Source of the DNA: Echinarachnius parma
Taxonomy: Eukaryota > Echinodermata > Echinoidea > Clypeasteroida > Echinarachniidae
Reading direction: 5' to 3'
DNA length: 64,000 nt
Assembly (NCBI GenBank): GCA_037951105.1
Contig: JBAMJV010008019.1
Location: forward strand, 1 to 64,000
This document shows positions 1 to 11,646 of the stretch, in pieces. Under the pieces are notes generated by a model. The model searched no databases. It worked only from the letters and a program-made list of their open reading frames with translations, and had not been told where the DNA came from. The position numbers were made by a program, and so were the translations under genes. Each line of letters opens with the position of its first letter. Within the stretch, counting starts at the first letter, position 1.

Positions 1-441
1 CAACTCTCATCCACCAGGCTCACCGTCTTTCTCCAGGCTTCTTCCCCCCACTCCCCCAGCTCCATTCTCCCCCCCCCCCCCCCCCCCCCCCCCCTTCATC
101 CTTCTCCTTTCTCCTCCTGCTCCTATCTATGTTCCTTCTTTTTCTCACATTTTCTTAGTTGTACCATTCCTTCCTACCCCTGCAAGTCAAGGGTCTTCCT
201 CCAATTCATTGTCCCCTACCTCCTTCTCCTTTTCTTTTTCCTCTTCATCTCTTCCTTCTACCCTCCCACACTTCAATCCTTCTTTATTCTCTATTTTTTT
301 CTCCATCCCAATTCCCAGCCATTCTTCTTCATCCCTCTCTTCCTCCTCCTTTCTCCCCTTTTCTCCTCTTTAAACCTTCCTTTGTCCTCTTCCTCACCGC
401 ATTACGTTTCCTCCCAATCTTGCACCTCCTCTACCCTCCTC

Positions 442-526
<85 letters not shown>

Positions 527-770
527 CTATCATCACCATCATCATCACAAAAGTGACAAAACATCATCATCATAATCCATCATCATCATCATCCATCATA
601 ATTGATCATCTTAATCATCATCATCATCATCCATCATAATTGATCATCATAATCATCATCACTCATAACCATCATCATCACTAGATCATCATCACACAGC
701 CATCATCATGATCATCCATCATCACCATTATCATCATCACAGTCATCATCATCATCAAATGGCACATAAA
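1..770. repeat. Low-complexity pyrimidine tract and (ATC)n microsatellite
   Basis: The window opens with a C/T-rich tract containing 26 consecutive C at 69-94. A (TCA)n array is almost perfect from about 443 to 525 and decays to about 765. Reading frames here are long only because the repeat lacks stops; they give polyhistidine or polyisoleucine and are not genes. Confidence 0.95.
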
Positions 771-1242
771 TTAGACAAACGACGTCCCTTTTCTCGACCA
801 GAATATAAATGAAAATATAAATTACAGCTCCGCCTATTGACTTTGAAATTATTTTGTTTATGATATTCCAATTTGATTTGCGTTCAGCGCATATATGGAC
901 AGAATTGAAAGATATATTATTTTAGATTATAAATTTCATTTTCTGTGTCGGTGTGCTATAGATGTTGGTTTAATTATAACTCCGTTTGGTTTGTGTGCGT
1001 ATGAGAAATTACATTGCCCAACGCGTTTGGAAAGGTGAGTTCCCACAACCGAAATGAAACTTGCAATTGGGATTAATAATACGAGCTATATGAGAAAACT
1101 GCGCGCAAAGCGTGCGGGCAAAAACAAGTTTTGCAGTCCTTTCAAACTTAAAAAACGCTATTTGAAGATTAATTATTGATAGATGTGTTTTTCCCCTCTT
1201 TGGCATTATATCAATTTGTTCTTCCTCATTTTCAGAATTATT
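771..1242. other. Unannotated AT-rich stretch
   Basis: No coding signal, repeat or RNA motif recognised. It may be intronic or intergenic sequence upstream of the + strand JmjC-gene exons; the upstream exons of that gene are not seen in the window. Confidence 0.5.
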
Positions 1243-1645
1243 GGGGGGGGGGGGGGGGGGGGGGCGAAACGATATGATAACTGCCCCCCCCATGATCGAC
1301 GCCTCTGCCACCACCACCCCCACCACCACCACCACCACCACCACCACCACACACCACCACCACCACCACCACCACCACCACCACCACCACCACCACCACC
1401 ACCACCACCACCACCATTACCACCACCACCACCACCACCATCACCATCACCACCACCACCACCACCACCACCATTATCACTATCACCATCAGTTGGCTTA
1501 ACCATCACCACCACCACCATCATCATTATCATTATCATCATCGTCATCGTCATCTTTATCATCGTCCATCATCATCATCATCACTATCACCATCATAATG
1601 CCATCATAGTAATCCTCATCGTGATCATTAACATAATATAAGAAT
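1243..1645. repeat. Poly(G) run followed by (CAC)n/(ATC)n microsatellite
   Basis: 22 consecutive G at 1243-1264, then a (CAC)n array from about 1306 to 1490 grading into ATC-type repeats. The overlapping His/Pro/Val/Gly-only reading frames on both strands come from the repeat. Confidence 0.95.
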
Positions 1646-1702
1646 GCAAAAAAAAATTTACCATTTATAATTATATTCTGTTCTGGTTTTATATTTGTTA
1701 AG

Positions 1703-1839
1703 GAGCAACTGTGACTCTGCAGCAGCCAACACCCTGAGGAGGCATTACAAGAAACCCCTACTTCCTCCCCGAGGACTCCGAGTCTAGCAAGGTGGACTGG
1801 ATCTTCATGGGCAGTCCGGGATACGGCGCACCGAACCAT
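1703..1839 (+). CDS. JmjC/cupin dioxygenase-like gene, third-last exon (frameshifted)
   Basis: Acceptor AG at 1701-1702, donor GTATGT after 1839. Codons from 1704 read SNCDSAAANTLRRHYKKP. The frame then breaks at the CCCC of 1755-1758 and resumes one base later as YFLPEDSESSKVDWIFMGSP and GYGAPNH. One surplus C fits: the exon is 137 nt, where the phases (one base, whole codons, phase-0 end) predict 136. The last codon is the first His of the HxD iron motif. The exon belongs to a small JmjC family whose members end in ...ITIGSEYD. The extra base is probably an assembly or allelic indel, because the downstream exons are intact. Family assignment rests on my recognition of the motifs. Confidence 0.8.
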
Positions 1840-2045
1840 GTATGTTCAAACAATAGTGATGATGTTGATAATGACAATGTCGATGGCAATGATGATGATG
1901 AATATAATGGTGTTGTTTGATGGTGGTGATGATGATGATGGTGATGGCGATGAGGATAGTGATGGTTGCTATGATGATGGTGGTTGTGATGTTGAAGATG
2001 ATGGTGATGATGATGATTATGTCATTATGATGATGATGATGTCTA
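1840..2045. repeat. Degenerate (GAT)n/(ATG)n microsatellite in intron
   Basis: GATGATGATGG-type trinucleotide array starting just after the splice donor of the preceding exon. It produces a spurious Asp/Met-rich reading frame on +. Confidence 0.85.
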
Positions 2046-2231
2046 GAATGTGTTATTTTCCCCCAATGTATAATTGTTAATGTGTATTGTTAACACATTG
2101 CCTATGTGAACCTGGTAGGTCCTTTAACAACTCTATGGATATTGCAAAATCTAGAAGGGAACGGTTTAATAAAATAAAATTATAAATGCAGTTTAAGATT
2201 CACTTTCATGTTTGTATTGTTTCTGCTGTAG

Positions 2232-2364
2232 ATTGATGCCGTTGACCTCCCATCTTGGCAAGCCCAGGTCAAAGGTCACAAGATCTGGACGTTGAACCCG
2301 CCCCCAGAATGCTACCTAGAGTGCGGAGGGGAGATGTCTGTCACGTTACATCCAGGATATATTG
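2232..2364 (+). CDS. JmjC/cupin dioxygenase-like gene, penultimate exon
   Basis: Acceptor ...CTGTAG before 2232, donor GTAAGT after 2364; 133 nt, entering in phase 0 and leaving in phase 1. It reads IDAVDLPSWQAQVKGHKIWT then LNPPPECYLECGGEMSVTLH and PGYI. Joined to the previous exon, the H-I-D at the junction is the HxD pair that binds Fe(II) in JmjC/cupin dioxygenases. SWQAQVKGHKIW is the strand-turn after the metal site, and PPPECY and TLHPGYI are typical of this family. The retained HxD suggests an enzyme, but the substrate is unknown. Confidence 0.88.
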
Positions 2365-2561
2365 GTAAGTACTGCTCTACTCTTTTAGGGGGGTCAATTT
2401 GTAATAACTTCTCTTTATGCGAAAAGCTGCATCTCTTTAGTGATCCCTCGCACATATTCCTAAGTTGATTTGTTATCCTTTGGGTTTGTGTCAGCTTTAA
2501 CGTTAGCTTCTGACCATCATGGGCTTGAAAAGGGTTTCAGGGTTAAACAAACCATCACAGG

Positions 2562-2632
2562 AGCTTTCTAGTTCAGTAATTGGTAGGAGCACCGGTCTAG
2601 CAATCCAGAGATCTTGGGTTATTGGGTGCAGA
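2562..2632 (+). repeat. Degenerate tRNA-derived SINE fragment in intron
   Basis: The stretch around TGGTAGGAGCACCGGTCTAG, then CCAGAGATCTTGGGTT, resembles the D-arm to T-arm of a tRNA with degraded A and B boxes. Too damaged to be a tRNA gene. Confidence 0.4.
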
Positions 2633-2740
2633 GAGCTTCGACTCATGTTTAACTTTTTACCATTACTCCTGTAGTTGATGATCATTTGTTTGTATATTTA
2701 ATCCTATATTTTCTTCTTGTTTTCTGTTCTCTTCTCACAG

Positions 2741-2826
2741 TGATAGTGGATACAAACAGCTGGTTCCATTCTACCAAGGTGGTGGGGGAGGAGATGAGTA
2801 TAACCATAGGCTCTGAGTATGACTGA
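2741..2826 (+). CDS. JmjC/cupin dioxygenase-like gene, last coding exon with stop
   Basis: Acceptor TTCTCACAG before 2741. Two bases complete a Val codon from the previous exon, then the frame reads IVDTNSWFHSTKVVGEEMSI and TIGSEYD, stop TGA at 2824-2826. W-F-H-S-T-K supplies the third metal-binding His of the HxD...H triad, and GSEYD at the C-terminus is the family signature. Length (86 nt) fits the phase exactly. The last about 60 bp of this exon and its downstream flank are repeated several times between 2.9 and 5.0 kb. The gene converges with jarid2, which reads from the other side. Confidence 0.88.
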
Positions 2827-2919
2827 TGTCCAGGAGATCGGTCAAGCATACATTTTTAGTTGCCCCAGGCAATCGAGTCAGTGCTAGTGCCTTGTGTAAA
2901 AAGAACCCTCCCAGATTTT

Positions 2920-3480
2920 TGAGACCTCTATGAGTATCACTGTAGGCTCAGAGTATGACTAATGTCCAGGAGATCGGTCAAGCTTACATGTAGATGTCTG
3001 GGAGATCGGTCAAGCATCAATTTTTAGGTGAGCCAGGCAATCGGGTCAGTGCTAGTGTCATCCTTGTATAAAAAGATCACACCCCCCCCCCCCCCCCCCC
3101 CCCAAGACTCTTTAGACCTCAATGAGTATCACCATATAGGCTCTGAGTAAGACTGATGTCCAGGAGTTTGGTCAAGCATAGATCGAGGTCTCGAGGGTCT
3201 GGGAGGGTGCTGTATACAGGGCTCCACACTAGCACTTGCCCGACATCAATTTTTAGTTGTCTCAGGCAATGGGGTCGGTGCTAGTGTCAAAAAAGAACCT
3301 TCCTTGACCCTCCAGATGAGCATCACCAATTCACCATAGGCTCAGAGTATGGCCGATGTCCAGAGGAACAGTCAAGCCTAGAGGTCACAAGGATCTTGGA
3401 GGGTACTTTCTATACAGGGCTTTACACTAGCACTTGCGCGACATCAATGTTTAGTTGCCCCAGGCAATTGAGCAAGTGCA
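2920..3480 (+). repeat. Tandem ghosts of the JmjC gene's last exon (left block)
   Basis: Copies of '...ATGAGTATCAC(C/T)..TAGGCTC(T/A)GAGTATGACTGATGTCCAGGAG' start near 2931, 3120 and 3312, with shared flanks such as TCGGTCAAGC, 'acactagcacttgcccgacatcaat' and C-rich spacers. The first still reads MSITVGSEYD then TAA. The second and third are broken before GSEYD by an inserted or shifted stop. No copy here has an acceptor in the phase needed after 2364, so none is called an exon. Confidence 0.85.
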
Positions 3481-3496
3481 AGTGCTTGTGTATTAA

Positions 3497-4495
3497 GGGG
3501 CCCAGTGGGGTATTCATTTTTTTTTTCATCAAAATTGAGATTTTGATCTTAAAATGATCCATGGATTCTAAGCTTTAAGAAAATACATACATTGTGGGGT
3601 AGGGGGTAGATATTCAATGGACAAATTAATGATTTTGTTATCAATGTTGCACATTTTGGGGGCCGAAAATTATTATTTTCTGGCTTAGATTGGAGATTTT
3701 TAATTGTACTTTTCATAAATAGTCCAAATAAAATTGTCCCAAATCAAAATTGTTACCATCCAAATTGTGTTCCTCTTTTTTCAGAGTGAAGCAGCAACAT
3801 CTAATGTCATGCAGAAAATAAACAAAGCAGTTTATATGTGATTAACATGCCCTAAACTTCCATTGAACCAACTACCGACAATTTATCCCGCTATTTTGCT
3901 ATTCTTATCCATGTCACATTTATCAAACAAATATCAAGATTGTATTTGACCTTTCAAGCTCATTTGCCGAAAATCAGATTTTTGAGACTAAAAATCTAAA
4001 AACTCAAAAAGTATTCACTCAAATTCAATGAAATTTGGAGAGATTGTTCATTTTTCTGAGATGAAGAGAATAATGGTGGCTTTTAGAGGTATCTCTACAG
4101 AAAAAAAATAATGTTATGTTATGTGTCCCATTTCTGATTTTTTTTGAAATTTTGATTTCACTAGGAAGATGGATGAATATTAGAAAAAGCCACCATTAGT
4201 TTGTTTGTCTATCACTGTAGTTTCTATGTTTACATTAACAAAGATGTATACCCCTACAATTTTTAGAAGATGCGATTTGAATGATGGCAATTTTTTATTT
4301 ATTTATTTTTCAATATATTTGCCTTTTGAGCTCTTATTTTAAGTCCTATTGTCTAACTGTTTACTTTTTTGGATTCCTCACTTTCTCAGCTTTCCAGCAG
4401 TATATGGTTTGTAGGGGGTAGCTTCAATAGTTTGAAAGATATTCATGATTCCGTGAAAGTGCGCGAAAATGGCAAATAATACCCCACTGGGCCCC
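3497..4495. mobile_element. About 1-kb non-autonomous DNA transposon (MITE) with 18-bp TIRs
   Basis: Perfect inverted termini: GGGGCCCAGTGGGGTATT at 3497-3514 and its reverse complement at 4478-4495. The interior is AT-rich with no coding capacity. It sits inside the array of last-exon ghosts and splits it. No clear target-site duplication seen. Confidence 0.8.
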
Positions 4496-4504
4496 TCCCA
4501 GATT

Positions 4505-4538
4505 CCCTAACCCCTAACCCTAACCCTAACCCTAACCC
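4505..4538. repeat. Interstitial telomere-like (CCCTAA)n repeat
   Basis: About five consecutive CCCTAA-type units (CCCTAACCCCTAACCCTAAC...) directly beside the 1-kb transposon's right end. The unit matches the metazoan telomere repeat, but the tract is short. Confidence 0.85.
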
Positions 4539-4539
4539 C

Positions 4540-4990
4540 CCTCCCAGATTCTTGAGACCTCTATAAGTATCACTGTAGGCTCCGAGTACGACTGATGTTC
4601 AGGAGATCGGTCAAGCATAGAGGGCTCAACGGTCTGGGGGGGGGGGGGTTCTTTGTATGCAGGGCTCTACACTAGCACTTGCCCAACATCAATTTATAGT
4701 TGCCTCGGGCAATCAAGCAAGGGAAGTGATCGTGTCAGGCCTTGTAAAAAGTACCCTTTCAGACCCTTAAGATGAGTATCACCATAGGCTCCGAGTACGA
4801 CTGATGTCCAGAGGAACGGTCAAGCATAGAGGTCTCGAGGGTCTGGAAGTCACAATATTTCATTTTTATGAATTCTCCAGGGATGATACGATTATCACCT
4901 TTGGCTCCGAGTATGACTGATGTCCAGGGGAACGGTCAAGCAAATAGATCTCAAGGGTCTGGGAGATGGTGATTTTATACAGAACTCAAC
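4540..4990 (+). repeat. Tandem ghosts of the JmjC gene's last exon (right block)
   Basis: Three more copies near 4563, 4772 and 4888. They read ISITVGSEYD, MSITIGSEYD and TIITFGSEYD, each followed by TGA. The 4772 copy differs from the real exon over this stretch only at synonymous positions (TCT to TCC, TAT to TAC in GSEYD; ATA/ATC in the Ile codons). The flanking CAGAGGAACGGTCAAGCATAG is shared between copies. Confidence 0.85.
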
Positions 4991-5218
4991 ACTATAGCAC
5001 TTACCCGATTGCCCGGGGCAACTAAAAAATGTATTAACTTTTGCTGGACTGCACAAACCTTGATTGCTTGTATATTTTTGTCTTCCCTTATTCAACAATG
5101 TGTCATGTAAAATTTGTTCATATGTTGTTATTGCGCCCTCCTGTTACAAGTTATACTGATAATAGAATGGCTAAATAAGTGAAAATTATCATAATTGTTT
5201 GTCAAGAGATACATGTAT

Positions 5219-5313
5219 TAACCCACTCAGGACTGGTCCCCAAAATACTTGGGCTATGGTCTATGGAAAATACAAATTATAGCAAAATCAGTCAGTCCTG
5301 AATCGGTTAAGGA
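5219..5313. mobile_element. Short palindromic repeat (TTAACC...GGTTAA)
   Basis: Ends TTAACCCACTCAGGACTGG and TCAGTCCTGAATCGGTTAA are imperfect inverted repeats about 90 bp apart. Related-looking TTAACCC..TTGCC short elements occur near 2090, 7977 and 18166. Confidence 0.55.
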
Positions 5314-5448
5314 AGGTCTCAGAGAGACATTTTTAGGTGAATTGGCATGCTATAGTTTCTCATACTTTGTCCATGTGGGGTTTTTAAAGTTTGATCTACA
5401 AAATAAGATAATTTTTTATTTTGTTGTCAATATATTAATCATATGTTT

Positions 5449-5680
5449 CAGGGCCCCGTTTCTTGAAAGGGTCTTATCTTTCGTACGTACACAACCTTGG
5501 TATAACTTTGGCATTTACGGCAACACGTGTTGTATAAAAACGTCTTTGCTATTATACTTCCAACCGTTTTCTTTGTGATCGGAACAAACGCTATCTGTAT
5601 GTCCGTAGATCAGTCACAGTCGCGCGACAGTTTAAGACGGTCTTTATAGCTAAGAACCTTTTATGAAACAGGGCCCCTGG
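5449..5680. mobile_element. MITE of the 'CAGGGGCCCTGTTTCATAAAA' family
   Basis: Left end CAGGGCCCCGTTTCTTGAAA and right end TTTTATGAAACAGGGCCCCT are inverted. Related termini recur at 16126-16302 and 24361-24513. No coding content. Confidence 0.75.
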
Positions 5681-6252
5681 TTTCAGGTAAAAGAAAAAGT
5701 ATTTGGTACGTGTATATTTGTCATGCTATACTTCCAAAGGTGCATTTTGTATTTGATTGGGTGATGTTTACGTTGATTTTGTGGTGGTCTGTAAATTTTG
5801 CAAAATTACATAATATAATATATGCATATCATTCTCTACCAGATGTATTTCTTTATACAGTACTAAATAAACTTTATTTTACATTAAATATTTTCTATGT
5901 TATATTTTTGGTGATTTTGGGAAAAATTACAAAAATTAAATATCATATTGAAAACAAAATCTTCTGTGTAATTGTTGTAATTTTGATAGAAATGTTGCTG
6001 TCCAGACAGATTACCTAATTAATTAAAAAGAGTACTATAATTACATGTATTTATAGAAACTGTAATAATTGAATACATAACAAGGCCATTTTGGTGGTCT
6101 CGGCTCTGTACAATATTCTTTTGCTTTTTTTGTTTACTCGTACATAGCAGGATAAACTGATAACAAGGCAATAACAAGACTGATAACAGTAACAAGGCAA
6201 TTTTCCTGATCCCAAGGTGCTCATAATAATGAGGTTCCACTGTACTGATCTT

Positions 6253-6690
6253 CCAGGGCCCATATTAATAAAATCCCACTAGCTTAGTTTCATGCCAAGG
6301 CAAAAAAAAAACAAATTGTTGGATTGGAGTAACGGGCAACCAAAAATTAGGGTAGGTAGGTAGGTTTTTTTATATATTTTTTTATTTAATTTTTTTTTTT
6401 TAAATCAGAAAAAACCTTTAGGGTCGGCGGTATTTTTAAGGTCGGGCGGGTTACGCCAATCCAACAATTTATTTTTCATGGCCTAAGTCCATTATTTGAT
6501 GACGTGGCATAATATCACAGACATGATCCTGTATTTACTAACCAGGGATAAATTAGTAGGTACCAAAGACTAACCCAGGTAACCATAATTGGGAAATACA
6601 CAAAATTGCTTATTGCTCACTAAACTGTATGATCTGTTAAAGAATTAGCATGGAACTAAGCTAACAGGGTTTTATGAATATGGACCCTGG
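6253..6690. mobile_element. MITE with CCAGGGCCCATATTAATAAA termini, containing a second inverted repeat
   Basis: Left CCAGGGCCCATATTAATAAA (6253) pairs with right TTTATGAATATGGACCCTGG (ending 6690). Inside, TTGTTGGATTGG near 6317 pairs with CCAATCCAACAA near 6460, suggesting nested insertion. Confidence 0.7.
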
Positions 6691-7000
6691 GGGGTGTTGC
6701 ATAAAGAGTTGCGATTAATCTCAATGTTGCGATTGATCGTGAGACAGAAAACATGCGCACTTGAGACAATCAGTGCCCCGTTTCATAAAACACTTGCAAT
6801 TGTTGTAAGTGTCCAATTATTGCAACTACCATGGCAACAGCTGAAATGCTCCATGCTAATTGGCTGTTGACCTAATAGTTACAATAATTGGACACTTGCA
6901 ACAGGGCACAGATTTGCGCATAAGGGCGCATTTTCCGACTTGCGATTAATCACAAATTTGCGATTAATTGCAACTCTTTTAATATGCAACACCCCCCAGG
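6686..7000. mobile_element. MITE with CCTGGGGGGTGTTGCAT termini, containing a nested element
   Basis: Termini CCTGGGGGGTGTTGCAT (6686) and ATGCAACACCCCCCAGG (7000) are inverted. Nested near 6770-6908 is a second inverted repeat with GTGTCCAATTATTGCAAC and ACAATAATTGGACACTTGC, of the same general type as the 16.1 and 24.4 kb elements. Confidence 0.75.
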
Positions 7001-7096
7001 AGTCTTGAACCGATTGAAGTTTAATATTCACACACTGTGACACAGTCTTATGAAGAACAACACAGACACAAATCAGATGTAAGAAAATTCTCAAAA

Positions 7097-7102
7097 TTTA
7101 TT
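7097..7102 (-). promoter_or_regulatory. Poly(A) signal AATAAA with GU-rich downstream element
   Basis: On the - strand AATAAA (7102-7097) is followed, about 30-50 nt on, by a GU-rich tract (TTTGTGTCTGTGTTGTTCTT, about 7050-7070). This is the best-formed poly(A) site seen for a - strand transcript downstream of the jarid2 stop. Cleavage would be near 7075-7085. Confidence 0.55.
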
Positions 7103-7976
7103 CCACCTCAGAACACGTGAGAGGTAGACAAAAAACTAAATGCAATAAATACAGAAAAGGAAAAAAATATCAACAAACATGAACAAAACATTGAGCTCAA
7201 CATTTTTTTTCTCCAACAAACAATGCATGAACAAAATCACAAATTTTGGTGAAAACCTTTATCTCTATCAACGTTACAGTGTCACATTTTTATCAAATAC
7301 TTTTGTATTTATTAAACATCTCCATTGTTTTTTCGACATTCTTTTCTAAGAGCAACATTCGAACAAGATGTGAAACGATCCCATCGTGCACTTTGAACAA
7401 TTCTTCTGTACAAATTTAAAGCCATTCATTTACACTTTACAACATTTATCATGTTCCTTTCATTTACATCATTAAAATGTTCATCTATTCATGTTCAATC
7501 ATATACAGCATTAGCATGTTTCCAACCATGTTCAATCATTTACCATCGAGTGCAATAATCGAGTACCGTAACTAACATCTGTACAATAAACATCCTATTC
7601 GTCTATCATACATGTAATAGATGTCACTTACTCAAACGTACCACAAACCTGGTACCTTTCCAATGTACACTGTACAACATTTGAACTTTTCAGTGCTTTA
7701 CCAATTCACTCATATCAACTTTCTACTACTGTATCAAAAGAAAATTTGGCCAACCAGTAATCAAGCTAACCAAGTTTTCTTTAATCTTTGCATTGCATGC
7801 CTGTAAACATTCATCTTAAAAATACCTGTACAAAAATTACAAACTTCTAGCAATATCCAATAGCTCTTTACACAACACCTCGTTACATTCATAATTGTAC
7901 AGCACTAAGCAATATCTCTCGATGTTACCATAGTGCTCCTATATCTGCCTCATGTCCCAACAACCAATGTCCTACT

Positions 7977-8060
7977 AACCCATTGCCTACTGGAACCCGG
8001 CGAGTCATGTACAAAGTCTATGGGAATTCCAAACTCTAGTTGGCAATGGGTGAAAATGCT
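7977..8060. repeat. Short TTAACCC..TTGCC-type dispersed repeat
   Basis: 'aacccattgcctactggaac' with 'ggcaatgggt' as an inverted end about 75 bp away. Related copies lie near 2090-2170 and 18166-18240 ('taaccccttgcccgcaggaa ... aacgggttaa'). Confidence 0.55.
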
Positions 8061-9037
8061 GGTGATGATTCATGTATTGCAACTCCACACTATCACAAAC
8101 AACTCACTAACAACTTGTCTCATGACTACAATCTACAAACACTTGCTATTTTGTCTACAGCTTGTTTGTCTAAATAAAACCTAGTTGTTTGCATACAATT
8201 TGTCTAAACCTGGCTTGTCCATAGTCATTCACTATGTCTACATACTAATTAGTCTAACAGCCACATAAAAACTGTTATAGACACAATTACTAGCCCAACT
8301 GAATGTTAGACAATGATGTTTAGACAAAGTGATACATAGGCCATGTGTACCATAGACAAGCTGAGTGTAGACCAAAATTGATTAGACATATTGACTGTAG
8401 ACAAAATAGTTACTAACATTTGACGGAAATATATGACAACACCATTTATCTGCAGGACAATGTTGAGTGACATGTGCAAAACTAAAAACAAACATAACTA
8501 AATTAAAATCAAGTGTTGGGAGCCAGCTCAACACCTAAAATAGAATTACAAGTAAAAATTAAATAAAATTGGTTAAAAGGGTGTTCCCGATTTTGTAAAT
8601 TATCAACAAGTAACTCGGTTCAGAAATATAAAGGTTCATGTATGTATAACATCATGATGAATGTGGGTATGAACATATGGCTGCATTGGGGCATTAATAT
8701 TACATGTATATCATCCATAGCAGTTTGAAATACTTTGTTGGCTTGAAAATCTTTATATAAAAAATAACATTTTAGTAGAGCTTTTTTTAAAAATAAAAAA
8801 TTAAAATACATGTATGTATACTACTGATATGATATATGAAATCACACACAATTATATAATGGTAATTATGGGTATATAATTAATGGGATATGAAACTATC
8901 TGTATTAATATCTTATTTATAAATATCTTTTATATGATTTTTATCTGAGGCACCTTATTAAATGTAAATGGCAGTGGAATACACATTCAGGTCAGTGGTT
9001 TTATATAATTTTTGTAAAATCTAAGAAAAATACTTGA

Positions 9038-9407
9038 TTAAAGCGATCCATTAACTTTTGCAAAATTCAACCAAAATCACTTGGAGCTTTCACACTTCTC
9101 TTGTACCTTGTTGTTTGGGTTATGGTAACAGAAGAATTAGATTTGTCAAATGTGTGACGAGTTATTAAAGATTTAATTTGAAAGCGTCTATGGACGCTTT
9201 CGACCGAATTCAGATACTTCAAGCGAACAATAGAGATAAAATCAGACATTGTTTTTTTTTCTGTTTTCACTAGGTAATCATTATTCCTTTTCTATGAAAA
9301 TCTCACATATCATTCTCAAGAACCTTACAATAACATTGGTATATGTATGATCAAAGTCTCAATTATTACTTTTGGGGAAAAAATATAAAGTTAATGGATC
9401 ACTTTAA
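9038..9407. mobile_element. 370-bp MITE with TTAAAGCGATCCATTAACT termini
   Basis: Inverted ends at 9038-9056 and 9389-9407 (AGTTAATGGATCACTTTAA). Internal 'CACTTGGAGCTTTCACACTT' also occurs near 51805, and ends of the same family occur near 35590 and 47950, so it is a dispersed family. Confidence 0.8.
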
Positions 9408-11491
9408 TAGGAATATTAAGAGGTTTTTTTTTTCTTACACACTTGTTGACATACACAGTATCATGTGTACTTTATGTACTAAAAATACAAGTTTTGAGTG
9501 TTACAATCTTACAATTTAAATTTAAAAATACATTTAATGGTACAAGAAGATACGTGTGGACTTGACGCAGTTACAATTGCTAAAAGATCATCACAGAAAC
9601 ATGCATTTTATCCTTTAAAAAGTTATAATCTCAAAGACAATTTAGTATAATGTGCAACTTCTTTTTACATAAACATGGTATTACATTACTCTGATAAATT
9701 TTCAGGGGTTTCTTTACATCCATCTACAAGAACCTAAAACATTTGAACTTGACATTGTTACAAATTCATTACTCAGACATTTCAAATTCAAATTATGCAA
9801 CAAGTGACTACGCTGTGCATGTACATGTAGTCATGTAGTATTATTGGATGGTACGTGTAGGTGCCAAAATCAAAGTTTAGGTCTATAATACCTTTCAAAT
9901 GCTATTGCTTTTTATCAAGGGTAGAATAGAAGAACTATAAATCTTTATTTTTTAGTTTATTCACGAGGATATTAGATAACAATTCATTATTGGGTACGGT
10001 ATTGACAAAAACCATTTCTCATAACAAACATGATGAAACATATTATTGCACTTGCATGTAATGGGGAGTTTGTGTTGCATGCAATATTACAATTATGTTT
10101 TCCAATTACAAACATTTAAATTTAACGAGGAACACTATTTTTCACACTTTCCTATCTGTTTTAAGGACAATCGTAGTATTCAAATAGTTGATTTGGCAGT
10201 GAATTATTTCACATTCTTTTATTATAATCTAAAAGCCCATTTTATTCAATAGCGTTTCATACTCCCGTTTTTTAAAGAAGAATGACAGTTTACCGATACA
10301 TATTCCTATTATTATTACATCAGTACCGTTAATGCTTATTTGTAACCCACATTATTTGCCTGATAATCTCTTTGTCACTAACAGCCTAATATTGTCGGGT
10401 GAGAGTAAGAAAGGCGTAAAGTTAATTTTTTATCATCTAAATTTAGTTCTGCTTACCATCCTGTACATCTGAGTCTTTTATTTTAGATATAAAGCTACAT
10501 TTGGTTTTGACAGGGCTCCCAAACTTTAACTTTAACATGATTATCTCAGAAGTATAAAAAGTGACTTAAGACAGACAGCATTTCACCTCGTTGGCTCTAA
10601 GTACATTTGCACATAGATGTTTAACTTTAACTGAACAAAAACACAAATCGCTAAGATGGAAAAACTGAATAAGAATTGCACCTTGCACACAAACCATCCA
10701 AAAAATAAAACAATTCGTAACAAAACATGTTGTGGAATACAATCAACAATGCAAAAACGTCCTAAGCCATCTCTACAGTGCAAACAAAAATCAAAACAAA
10801 AATCAAAGAATTTTCTGAGTAGGCATTAAAACGTTGCCATTTTCAAATCATACAAATCAAACTGTCTATAATCACACACACAGGTTAATTATAATACAAC
10901 AATCAAAACGAAAACAAATTATAGAAAAGATAGAAAACAGTATTAAACAAAATTTAAACAATAACATTTACCTTTGCACTTGCATTTGACATTTTAATAG
11001 GGGTTGGTAGATTGAAGATAATCAACAGTACCACCTATGGTCACATTTCAATAAAAACAAATTACAAATCTTTATCAAGGATAATTGGCAAACAGAGAAT
11101 TATTATACATCAATTATTACTAACACACATCCTAACTATTCTACTTTCTAATCATTTAAGTGAAGACAATCCCTGTACAAATTAAATTGGAATGTTGGAA
11201 AATTATACACGATTCTGCTAAACAATCTTTAAACTTAGAACAAGAGTCATATACAATAGAAATTGCTTTTCTTTCTACTACCTCTGATCAAGAAAATGTT
11301 AAATGACACAGAATATCAGGTATTCACGCTCAAAGACAATTGTCAATTCTAACTTTAGAGGAGCTACACAGGTCTACACAATTGTAGCCAAAGTTAGACA
11401 TTTTTCAAATGCGTAAATATGTAGCATATTCTTTCTTCTTAGAATCTTCAGTTAACTTCAATAATTAATAAGAGGGTTTTGCTTAGAAAGT

Positions 11492-11646
11492 ACAATCAAA
11501 CCTGTCTATAGCAGCCAACCTGGCTATAGTGGTCACCAAAAGTGATCCCCTGCACAGATAAACAATGTTATGGAACATGTCTATAGAGGTCACCTGTCTA
11601 CAGTGGCCACTTTTCCCTTAGGTGGTCTATACCCAGGTTTGACTGT
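11492..11646. mobile_element. MITE of the 'ATCAAACCTGTCTATAG' family
   Basis: Left ATCAAACCTGTCTATAG and right AGGTTTGACTGT are inverted. Internal TATAGAGGTCACCTGTCTAC is shared with 23144-23321 and with the expanded tandem array at 45.8-46.4 kb. Confidence 0.8.

Noticed and set aside
159-639. Long histidine or isoleucine reading frames
   Set aside because: They come from the (ATC)n repeat and a pyrimidine-rich tract, with no composition or splice support.
1183-1839. Overlapping Pro/His/Gly/Val frames on both strands
   Set aside because: Produced by the (CAC)n array and poly(G) run.
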